From: JBAXGW01 sp037139195
GTDB taxonomy: Bacteria; Bacteroidota; Bacteroidia; Bacteroidales; JAHJDW01
Assembly (NCBI GenBank): GCA_037139195.1
Contig: JBAXGW010000084.1
Coordinates: 1-15,645 of the forward strand
Length of the DNA stretch: 15,645 nucleotides
Direction of reading: 5' to 3'
Of this stretch, positions 1-5,802 are shown piece by piece. Position 1 is the first letter of the stretch. Each line of letters opens with the position of its first letter. Made by a program: the position numbers and the translations under genes. The notes beneath the pieces were generated by a model. It worked only from the letters and a program-made list of their open reading frames with translations. It did no database searches and was not told the DNA's origin.

Positions 1-20
1 TAAATATCAATTATATACAA

Positions 21-629
21 TTATTCTGAAAATATTAACGCATCACTACTAATTACTTTATTTGAATCAGTATTAAATATATATATATGAGTTAATTTAT
101 TGAAAGAAGTTAAAATATTAATACTATTTTCATCAATATTTTTTGCTATTATTGATACTGATTTTATGGAGGTATTTTGAATTAAATCAATAATAGTTAA
201 AAGATTATCAAATACAAAATCAGAAAAAATACGAATTTGAATATGAAAACATCTGTTTGTGCATAATTGATTGATACTTTTGAATATATTTGCTAAATCC
301 CATATGTCTATATCTAATATTGAATTAGTTATTTTCGTAGGAATATCCCATATATAAGAGTTGTCAGTAAAGTACTTTTTTTCTCGAATATCACATTCAA
401 ATATACATTCATTTTCTTTTAGAAACTTGATATATTCTTTAATTACTTGCTTATCCTTAAATAATATACCCAATTGAAGTGCAGATTTTCTTTTTGATTC
501 ATGAATGAACATTCCTAATGAATTTGGGACAATATTGACATTCGCGTTTTTAGAATTAACAATTAAACCCTGTTTATAGCCTTTAAAAAAAAAACAATGA
601 TTTAATAATCTGTAATAAGTTGTTTCCAT
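21..629 (-). pseudogene. gwsS: GwsS-like SPASM peptide maturase, N-terminal part only, ended by an early stop
   Basis: This 202-residue protein begins with the pattern I recognise from the grasp-with-spasm SPASM-domain maturases: an aromatic-rich start (YYRLLNHC), then FKGYKQGLIV and NIVPNSL at residues about 5-40, followed by a stretch containing IWDIPTKITNSILDIDIWD near residue 95. These enzymes work with a GwsG ATP-grasp enzyme on a double-glycine leader peptide. The family's C-terminal half carries the cysteine-rich SPASM cluster; here a TAA at 21-23 ends the frame before it. The next codons to the window edge stay open (L Y I I D I), consistent with a nonsense change in a longer gene. 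Only a CxxxC (CTNRC) is present, not the CxxxCxxC of radical SAM enzymes. The start directly abuts the stop of the 49-residue ORF (TAAATG). It could instead be a naturally short protein with a separate downstream partner. Confidence 0.6.
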
Positions 630-779
630 TTATATCAATCGACTTATGGGTTTATATAATACATCAACTTTTTCATTCATGTTTTCAGTAATTTGATTAA
701 GCTTAATCCTTTCAATTTTTTGATATATGAGTGGAAAAAGATTTGTATTTTTAACTTTTATTACTTTAAGCTTTGACAT
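630..779 (-). CDS. 49-residue lysine-rich small protein between the two maturase genes
   Basis: I read this ORF directly from the minus strand. It starts MSKLKVIKVKNTNLFPL and ends NEKVDVLYKPISRLI. It has ATG one base after the stop of the ATP-grasp gene (TAA-T-ATG), and its own TAA is followed at once by the ATG of the SPASM gene, so the three frames are spaced as translationally coupled genes usually are. The protein is basic (eight Lys and two Arg against four acidic residues), has no cysteine, no double glycine and no signal peptide or membrane segment. That argues against a second precursor. An accessory or scaffold role for the maturases is possible but is inference from position only. 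I do not recognise the family. Confidence 0.55.
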   Translation of the reverse strand: MSKLKVIKVKNTNLFPLIYQKIERIKLNQITENMNEKVDVLYKPISRLI

Positions 780-780
780 A

Positions 781-1728
781 TTAATACTTTTTCAATTGTA
801 GTGCTATTTCTTTTTCAATTTGATAATTACCGCAATAGCTCACAAAATCAAATTGACCTACAGGGTTGATTTCTAGAAAAAAATATTTCGAACCATCATA
901 AATAATATCAACCGATCCACTATTAACTTTTAGTCTACGCATTAATCTGAAAATTTTTATTTCGATTTCTCTTGGCAATTTATAATTCACATAATTTTCT
1001 ACGGTCATTCTGGAGTCTCTTATTCTTTTAGGTGTATTTGCGTTTAACAAATATGCAACAGAATATATTTTTTCAAGGAACACAAACGACCTAATTTCAA
1101 ATTTTATATTAATTTCATTCTGAAAAAGGGACATGCCAAACGCACATTTAATATCCTTTTTACTAACTCTAGTTGTATATTGAATAACTGCCTCGTTTTC
1201 TGATGCAAATTGAACTATATCTTGAATGTTTTTAGTAATATATAAATTCTTATTTATTAAAAATTTAGAATTTTTTACGATTAATGTATCAGGGACATTA
1301 AATCCGATATCCTTAGCTTGACTTAATACTATTAATTTATTAATATTATAACTTCTAGGGTCATTTATATGTGGCAATTTAGACATCTCGTAATACACAA
1401 AATTCAAGAGCGAAGAGTATTCTTGTTTAATTCTTTTTATTACTTCATTTTTAATATCTGTTTTATTAAGCCTTATATCATTAACGTGTGGAATGGTAAA
1501 TCTAAAGTCACCTCTTCTATTCCAAATACAAGAAAAATCTTTTAAATTATAATTATCATTTTCAAGATATATATATATATTAATTTCACTATTATCTATA
1601 ATTATTCTGTAGATTAAATCAATGTTTGTTTCTGTATTTATTCTTAAATAGCAAACATTAAAGTATTCTAACCACTCAATTACTTTATTTGTTGATATAT
1701 CACCCTTTTCTGACAAAATTAAAATCAT
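781..1728 (-). CDS. gwsG: GwsG-like ATP-grasp peptide maturase (grasp-with-spasm system)
   Basis: This 315-residue cytoplasmic enzyme has the features of ATP-grasp peptide ligases that make ester or amide macrocycles in graspetide-type natural products. Visible marks are an N-terminal open beta fold, IWNRRGDFR at residues 68-76 (the WxRRG element), NDPRSYNINKLIVLSQAKDIG at about 122-142 leading into VPDTLIV, a basic RSFVF strand, and near the C-terminus SVDIIYDG and FLEINPVGQF, whose Asp, Glu and Asn match the Mg-ATP ligands of the fold. The length fits the roughly 300-350 residues of the family. The start overlaps the stop of the upstream secreted-protein gene by four bases (ATGA). The likely substrate is the GG-leader peptide at 3191-3388, activated at its Asp side chains; that pairing is inferred from gene order. 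Confidence 0.85.
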   Translation of the reverse strand: MILILSEKGDISTNKVIEWLEYFNVCYLRINTETNIDLIYRIIIDNSEINIYIYLENDNYNLKDFSCIWNRRGDFRFTIPHVNDIRLNKTDIKNEVIKRIKQEYSSLLNFVYYEMSKLPHINDPRSYNINKLIVLSQAKDIGFNVPDTLIVKNSKFLINKNLYITKNIQDIVQFASENEAVIQYTTRVSKKDIKCAFGMSLFQNEINIKFEIRSFVFLEKIYSVAYLLNANTPKRIRDSRMTVENYVNYKLPREIEIKIFRLMRRLKVNSGSVDIIYDGSKYFFLEINPVGQFDFVSYCGNYQIEKEIALQLKKY

Positions 1729-2861
1729 CTTAAATCTATTGCAGTATACTTGTTTGTTTTCATGAAATCATCCAATATAGCTTTTGCTTGTAATGCGTCA
1801 ACTTCAGACATGCCAACATAATAATTATAAAAATTCCAAATTTGCACATTAATATATATGTTACTATTGTTTAACCTCTGTTTAGATTCCCAACCTTTTC
1901 TGTTTTCAGTTATTTTATATTGCTCTAAAAAAATGCTTGTTCTAATTTTATTTACAAGCTTTTCTTCAGAATCGGATAAATTTAAAATTAAATATTTGTC
2001 ATAAACACATATACTTGTGCTAAATGCAAAAACATACGATTTATTATTTATAGTGTCATTCGTCTTAGAATAATAGCTACTCTGATACTGATCTAACAAA
2101 TCAGCAACTAAATTTTTTTGTATTAGTCCAAGTCTTGTTAACTTTAAAACTAGTGGAATCCACCGACCATACACTCTTCTTGCGGCGTGCAAACATATTG
2201 GATGAATACAAGAATTGAAAATTGGATTCAAATTAATGTTTAATGCATTTTCTTCTATCAATTTTATAAGTTCTGAAATATTTGCCGAGTCAATTTCTCT
2301 AGATTCTTTTTCGCATGGTGTGTTTTCCCAAATAAATCCATACAGAGAATCACATTTATTTCTAATTTCTTGATCTTTTGATAATAAAATATTTAATCTG
2401 TCTTCTATAATTTTACTTGTTTTCAATTCTGTTTTCACAGTGTCAAGTATCCTCTGCAAGATGTGCCAATAGGTTTGTTTTTTAAATTCAGGATAATTTG
2501 AAACGAAATCAGCAAGATAAGATGAATCAGCATCTATTGAATTTTTTTTGTAATAAACAAAAAAAGGTATAACATAAGTTGAGTCAACTATTTTTTTATT
2601 AGCAAAAATATCTTTGTATAGTAACAAGTCTTCTTTGAAAGGTAGTTTATAAGAAAAAGCTTTTTTGAAAAAATCAAGTGCACCTATGAAATTTCCTTTC
2701 TGAACCTCTGTTTCAGCTTTTCCTACAAAAAGATAATATTCTCGAAGTCCCTTTGCAACAGGCATATTTATCGTATCCTTTAAATATTCATTAGCACTTT
2801 TTTGAGAATAACTCCCTGTAAATTGAACTAATACTACAATAATTAATAATATTTTTTTCAT
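1725..2861 (-). CDS. secreted protein of unknown function in the RiPP operon
   Basis: The 378-residue product has a clear Sec signal peptide (MKKILLIIVVLVQFTGSYSQ, cleavage likely after SYS), so the mature protein is periplasmic or exported. Residues about 40-75 (KGLREYYLFVGKAETEVQKG, then FIGALDFFKKAF) look like a helical TPR-style pair. The central part has a cluster of cysteines and histidines (NSCIHPICLHAARRVYGR, about residues 215-232). The C-terminal third is mixed alpha/beta with no catalytic motif I can name. It sits between the precursor peptide and the ATP-grasp gene and overlaps the latter by four bases, so it is almost certainly co-expressed with the maturases. It could handle or respond to the exported peptide, but no sequence motif shows this. 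No ABC transporter or peptidase gene is in view. Confidence 0.75.
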   Translation of the reverse strand: MKKILLIIVVLVQFTGSYSQKSANEYLKDTINMPVAKGLREYYLFVGKAETEVQKGNFIGALDFFKKAFSYKLPFKEDLLLYKDIFANKKIVDSTYVIPFFVYYKKNSIDADSSYLADFVSNYPEFKKQTYWHILQRILDTVKTELKTSKIIEDRLNILLSKDQEIRNKCDSLYGFIWENTPCEKESREIDSANISELIKLIEENALNINLNPIFNSCIHPICLHAARRVYGRWIPLVLKLTRLGLIQKNLVADLLDQYQSSYYSKTNDTINNKSYVFAFSTSICVYDKYLILNLSDSEEKLVNKIRTSIFLEQYKITENRKGWESKQRLNNSNIYINVQIWNFYNYYVGMSEVDALQAKAILDDFMKTNKYTAIDLR

Positions 2862-3190
2862 ATATTTATAATAATTTGAAAAACAGTAAAAAAAACAGCT
2901 ATCATATGTATATGATTATTTATTATTGGATGTTTATTATTGTTACATTTGAATACCTTTTCTCAATAAAATAAATTGCTTCAGTATTCTGAGTGAAAAT
3001 ATTTCTTAATATGTTTAACTTTGACTGTTAAGTCTTTAATACGTTCTATATAAACAACAAATAAAAACTTTTTTTTAATTTGTGATAGTCATTTAATTTA
3101 TTATTAGCAAAAGAATTTCATTTTAAATTTCATATAAACAGGCTGTCATAATAATTATTAAGAATCATGACAGCTCTGGTTTAATATAAT
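2862..3190. other. spacer between precursor peptide and secreted-protein gene
   Basis: No gene is supported here. The region holds the hairpin at 3142-3174, a 16-bp inverted repeat ATCATAT-GT-ATATGAT at 2901-2916 (about 40 bases upstream of the 378-residue protein's start on the minus strand), and two copies of TTTATTATTG at 2919-2928 and 2933-2942 with a 14-bp spacing. The inverted repeat and direct repeats could be operator or leader elements; I found no good TAnnTTTG promoter box. Confidence 0.5.
3142..3174 (-). terminator. hairpin after the precursor gene (partial terminator or RNA stabiliser)
   Basis: GCTGTCAT (3142-3149) and ATGACAGC (3167-3174) form a perfect 8-bp stem with a 17-base A/T loop, starting 16 bases past the precursor stop. 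In the direction of transcription it is followed by CTGTTTATATG, a weak U-tract. Such a leaky hairpin commonly lets a precursor peptide be made in excess of its enzymes; that role is inferred. Confidence 0.5.
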
Positions 3191-3388
3191 TTAGCAGTCA
3201 TAAAAATTCCATGTAGTTTTACTGCCATCCACAATTTTTTGGTCGCTGGTATAAGTATATTTTGTCCCATTTGGCAAATATTTACCTCCTCCTGTAGTTG
3301 TAAATACAGCTTGACCACCTTTCAACTCATCCATTTGTTCCTTGTTAAGAATAATTTGTTTTTTGTTTTTCAATGATTCTAATTTCAT
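3191..3388 (-). CDS. double-glycine leader RiPP precursor peptide
   Basis: The 65-residue peptide has a 25-residue leader ending LNKEQMDELKGG, which fits the LSKEEMKxLKGG pattern of the GG-Bacteroidales natural product precursors (TIGR04149 type). Cleavage after GG would leave a 40-residue core beginning QAVFTTTGGGKYLPNG. The core has eight Thr, two Ser, four Lys, three Asp, no Glu, four Tyr and ends in a single Cys. Thr, Ser and Lys are the usual acceptors and Asp or Glu the usual donors in ATP-grasp-made ester and amide rings, so at most three side-chain rings are possible here. It is the first gene of the minus-strand maturase cluster and is separated from it by a hairpin. It lies downstream of an unusual palindromic leader region (3448-3545). 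Confidence 0.85.
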   Translation of the reverse strand: MKLESLKNKKQIILNKEQMDELKGGQAVFTTTGGGKYLPNGTKYTYTSDQKIVDGSKTTWNFYDC

Positions 3389-3447
3389 AATAATAATTTA
3401 TAATAACACCTACTCACGGCATCGGCTTTCCGTTGTTTTTCTTTTCC

Positions 3448-3489
3448 AGCATTTTGTTGCGTCCAACATGTTGCGTCCAACAAAATGCT
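3448..3489. repeat. 42-bp nested inverted repeat with two 14-bp tandem units
   Basis: Outer arms AGCATTT (3448-3454) and AAATGCT (3483-3489) flank two identical tandem copies of TGTTGCGTCCAACA (3455-3468 and 3469-3482). Each copy is itself a TGTTG/CAACA hairpin with a CGTC loop, and the whole can also fold as one stem of 12 bp (3448-3459 with 3478-3489). It lies about 60-100 bases upstream of the precursor start, in its likely 5' leader. It looks like the small palindromic elements with GTTGCGTCC-type cores scattered through Bacteroidota genomes, but copy number cannot be judged from this window. Confidence 0.8.
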
Positions 3490-3531
3490 TTATTAGAAAA
3501 ACATTTTTCAAATTAATATATCTTGTTTGAG

Positions 3532-3545
3532 TATATGCGCATATA
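3532..3545. promoter_or_regulatory. 14-bp perfect palindrome, candidate operator of the RiPP locus
   Basis: TATATGCGCATATA is a perfect palindrome at 3532-3545, flanked by TTGTTT (3523-3528) and AAACAA (3545-3550). It stands about 145 bases upstream of the precursor start, in the region where the promoter should be. A dimeric regulator site is a reasonable guess; chance occurrence in AT-rich DNA is less likely because of the GCGC centre. Confidence 0.35.
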
Positions 3546-3660
3546 AACAAACTCAACACTTTTTGAAACAGAAAACTCTTAGAAACAGGAAAGAAAATAA
3601 CAGAGCAATAAAGAGATTTGCTTGATACAATAAACAAGGTTTACAGTATTCAAATTTTAC

Positions 3661-3861
3661 TTGTTTGAAATCAAACTCATTTTTCTGCAAATATTGTATT
3701 GCTTATTAATGAATTATTTCGTATATTTATCTTTCAGTTTCTTCAAAGAACTGTTTTATGTAGGAGAGCCAGTTAAAGGGTTCGATTTCTTACGCTGGTT
3801 TCTCCTCTTTTTTTTTATTTTTTACATTAACGCTACAAATTTATATTTATTTTATTTTTAA
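3661..3861 (+). pseudogene. small membrane ORF, possible remnant duplicate of the iron-sulphur protein's 5' end
   Basis: The frame encodes 66 residues that are almost all hydrophobic, but in the middle it has EPVKGFDFLRW. The polyferredoxin at 4903 starts MKAPVKGFDFLKI, so eight residues (PVKGFDFL) are identical while the underlying DNA differs at several third positions. After this match both continue into a membrane segment, but without further identity, and this frame stops soon after. It may be a decayed paralogue fragment, or a genuine tiny membrane protein. The start is uncertain and no promoter is evident. Confidence 0.3.
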
Positions 3862-4029
3862 ACAAATAATTTTTGCATTTTTTTTGTTTATTTATTTTAT
3901 TTGTTATATATATATATATATATAAATCAGCTAATTACGTTTCCCTGTTAAAATACAATTTCAAAGAAAGATAAAAGCATTTGCAATATTAAGATATTTA
4001 TTTCGATTATTCATACATTAGTTTGCAAT

Positions 4030-4092
4030 TGGTCGGTATGAGTTTATAACTGGTCAGTTTTTTCCTATAAGTGGTAAAAACGACTTCCGTTT
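4030..4092. repeat. three degenerate 21-bp direct repeats (TGGTC...TATAA)
   Basis: Units start at 4030, 4051 and 4072, exactly 21 bases apart, each with TGGT. Units one and two also share C at position 5 and TATAA at positions 16-20. A spacing of two helical turns suggests an array of protein-binding sites. The TGGTCAGTTT core resembles the repeated motifs at the ends of Bacteroidota IS21-family elements, from memory; no transposase gene is nearby, so this would be a remnant end. Confidence 0.45.
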
Positions 4093-4396
4093 TTCTTCAG
4101 ATAAAATAATTAAAAGAACGTTTTTCAAGATTTTTTGTAAGATTAATAACTAATTTCGAAATAAAAAAGCACAAATAAGTTAACGGTATGTTTTAATCAT
4201 TTAATGGTAATGTGCTAATTGTTGGTGACGCTTTTTTGTGTTTCTTAGTTTATCATATTGTTTTGTGCAGTGTTTCAATGTTTTTTTTTGTTTTTAACTA
4301 TATGAACACTAAGTATCATTGTGCATCTTTTTTTATTGCACTTTGCTACTTCTTAAAAGCTTGTAGAATTGAGCAACAGCATAATCCCAACAAATA

Positions 4397-4428
4397 TTTG
4401 TGTATTATTATAGATATTATTACATTTA
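4397..4428 (+). promoter_or_regulatory. candidate Bacteroidota-type promoter for the acyl carrier operon
   Basis: TTTG at 4397-4400 is followed after 20 bases by TACATTTA at 4421-4428, one base off the TAnnTTTG consensus. Transcription would start near 4435, about 40 bases before the ACP start codon. Confidence 0.4.
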
Positions 4429-4473
4429 CAACACCAAAAATTTTCATATAAACTCAGTTAAAACATTTATAAA

Positions 4474-4728
4474 ATGACAGAATTAGTAGAAAAATTAAAA
4501 GTTCAAATCATTGACTTACTTAACCTTGAAGATATTGAACCTAAAGACATAATTGCTTCAGAACCTTTGTTTGGAGATGGATTAGGACTAGACTCAATTG
4601 ATGCTCTTGAATTAATCGTGTTACTTGAAAAAGAATATGGCATTAAAATTACCGACCCTAATGACGGCAAACGCGTTTTTTCATCTATTGATTCTATCGC
4701 TCAATTTATTACTGAAAACCAAAAATAA
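4474..4728 (+). CDS. acyl carrier protein (phosphopantetheine-binding)
   Basis: The 84-residue acidic, helical protein has the signature GLGLDSIDALEL at residues 36-47. Ser41 in the DSID motif is the expected phosphopantetheine attachment site. The surrounding sequence (ASEPLFGDGLGLDSIDALELIVLLEKEYGIKI) is of the type found in the secondary-metabolite carrier proteins of Bacteroidota, such as those of aryl polyene or flexirubin-like clusters, rather than the housekeeping AcpP (DSLD). It opens a plus-strand set with a polyferredoxin, an esterase and an adenylate-forming ligase, and its likely role is to hold the acid activated by that ligase. The start codon follows an A-rich leader without a Shine-Dalgarno box. 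Confidence 0.92.
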   Translation: MTELVEKLKVQIIDLLNLEDIEPKDIIASEPLFGDGLGLDSIDALELIVLLEKEYGIKITDPNDGKRVFSSIDSIAQFITENQK

Positions 4729-4803
4729 AAGCCAATTAAAGAACTTTAAAATCTTTGTATTAATTCATCCATTTTTCAAAGTTTCTTTTAAAAATATTTC
4801 AAT

Positions 4804-4832
4804 ACCAGTCGAGGAGCTAAAACCAGACTGGT
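4804..4832 (+). terminator. rho-independent terminator-like hairpin after the ACP gene
   Basis: ACCAGTC (4804-4810) pairs with GACTGGT (4826-4832) around a 15-base loop, followed by TTTGAGTTTTT. It lies between the ACP gene and the polyferredoxin gene and may raise ACP transcript levels over those of the downstream genes. Confidence 0.6.
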
Positions 4833-4902
4833 TTTGAGTTTTTAAGCAATAAAAATATTCATTTATGAGTTTTTAATTATTTGAAGCTCCTTATAAGTTA
4901 TA

Positions 4903-5802
4903 ATGAAAGCACCTGTTAAAGGTTTTGATTTTTTAAAAATCCCACTAATCAGTTTAATGGTTTTTATAGCAATTGGACTAATTGTATGGTGGTTTCGACA
5001 CATAATGTATTTTTATCTTTTCACTGGAATAGGCTTTTTAGATTTTAGCTCAAGAATATTGATTTACTATTTCCCAAAGTCGCGACAAATTTTTCGTTTA
5101 AGCTTACAATTTACATTAGGTTCTTTTTTGCTAATTTGGCTTGGATTAATTATTGGTGTTAATTTTCAATTCCCCGAAATATTTTTCGATGCATACTCAG
5201 GAATAATTACAGGTGCATTAATTCAACTAACTGTAGCACGATTAATTCTCCCTTTCTTTTTAGGAAATGGATTTTGTTCTCGTGCTTGTTGGACCGGATT
5301 CTTCTTCGAAATGACAAATACAAAGAGTTGTAACAAAGAGAAAATTAAACCTAGATCAAACCTTATTGCTTGGACTTATTTAATAACATTAATTGTAATT
5401 TCTTTTTTTGTTGCTTTTAATTGGAATCCAGCAATGAATATTGAAACCCGAAAATGGTGGATTATTGGCGAAAACTTATTTATCACTTCAATTGGTTTTA
5501 TATTAAGTTTTTTTATTGGAAGCAGAGCTTATTGCCGCATGCTATGTCCCTTTTTGACAATTTCGGGATTAATTTCGCCATTTTCGCTTTTTAAAATTAC
5601 GCCAGTAAATACTAACAACTGTTCAAACTGCCAGTTATGCAATAAAAATTGCCCAATGCTAATAAATGTAAGTACCTACGTGCAAAATAACAAACGCATT
5701 AACGACCCAACATGCATATTATGCGAACGCTGTATTAGCTCATGCAAAGAGAATGTATTAAAATTAACAACAAAAGATCAATTATCAAAAAATGGGAAAT
5801 AA
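4903..5802 (+). CDS. membrane polyferredoxin, 4Fe-4S protein (NapH/CcoG-like)
   Basis: The 299-residue protein has about five hydrophobic segments (roughly 14-30, 35-58, 70-88, 155-172, 188-207). Two short CxxxC elements stand at membrane edges, GNGFCSRACW (C125, C129) and SRAYCRMLCP (C211, C215), as in the Fer4_5 domain of NapH-type proteins. A C-terminal ferredoxin part carries CSNCQLCNKNCP (C240, C243, C246, C250) and CILCERCISSC (C271, C274, C277, C281), enough for two 4Fe-4S clusters. It should pass electrons at the cytoplasmic membrane. Its gene overlaps the esterase gene by 11 bases. The redox partner is not evident; a reductase or desaturase step in the acyl pathway is a guess. The N-terminal PVKGFDFL recurs in the ORF at 3661. 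Confidence 0.85.
   Translation: MKAPVKGFDFLKIPLISLMVFIAIGLIVWWFRHIMYFYLFTGIGFLDFSSRILIYYFPKSRQIFRLSLQFTLGSFLLIWLGLIIGVNFQFPEIFFDAYSGIITGALIQLTVARLILPFFLGNGFCSRACWTGFFFEMTNTKSCNKEKIKPRSNLIAWTYLITLIVISFFVAFNWNPAMNIETRKWWIIGENLFITSIGFILSFFIGSRAYCRMLCPFLTISGLISPFSLFKITPVNTNNCSNCQLCNKNCPMLINVSTYVQNNKRINDPTCILCERCISSCKENVLKLTTKDQLSKNGK

Larger units (their letters stand above)
3862..4473. other. non-coding AT-rich region upstream of the acyl carrier operon
   Basis: I see no convincing gene. The interval holds a TA microsatellite at about 3904-3924, three 21-bp-spaced TGGT units at 4030-4092 and a candidate promoter at 4397-4428. A 79-codon open frame at 4212-4451 is rich in Phe, Tyr, Ile and Cys in the way random AT-rich DNA is, and I do not regard it as a gene. 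Confidence 0.6.

Noticed and set aside
3342..3637. Open frames on both strands across the palindromic leader region
   Set aside because: They are kept open by the 42-bp repeat and AT-rich DNA, have no plausible composition and overlap the precursor gene or its promoter region.
3904..3924. TA microsatellite as a replication or integration site
   Set aside because: It is a simple dinucleotide run in AT-rich DNA with no accompanying iterons, integrase or duplicated flanks.
4212..4451. 79-codon plus-strand ORF before the ACP gene
   Set aside because: Composition is that of random T-rich DNA (Phe, Tyr, Cys, Ile), it runs across the likely promoter and has no recognisable motif.
4625..4837. 70-codon ORF overlapping the ACP gene
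   Set aside because: It is an out-of-frame shadow of the ACP gene and its terminator.
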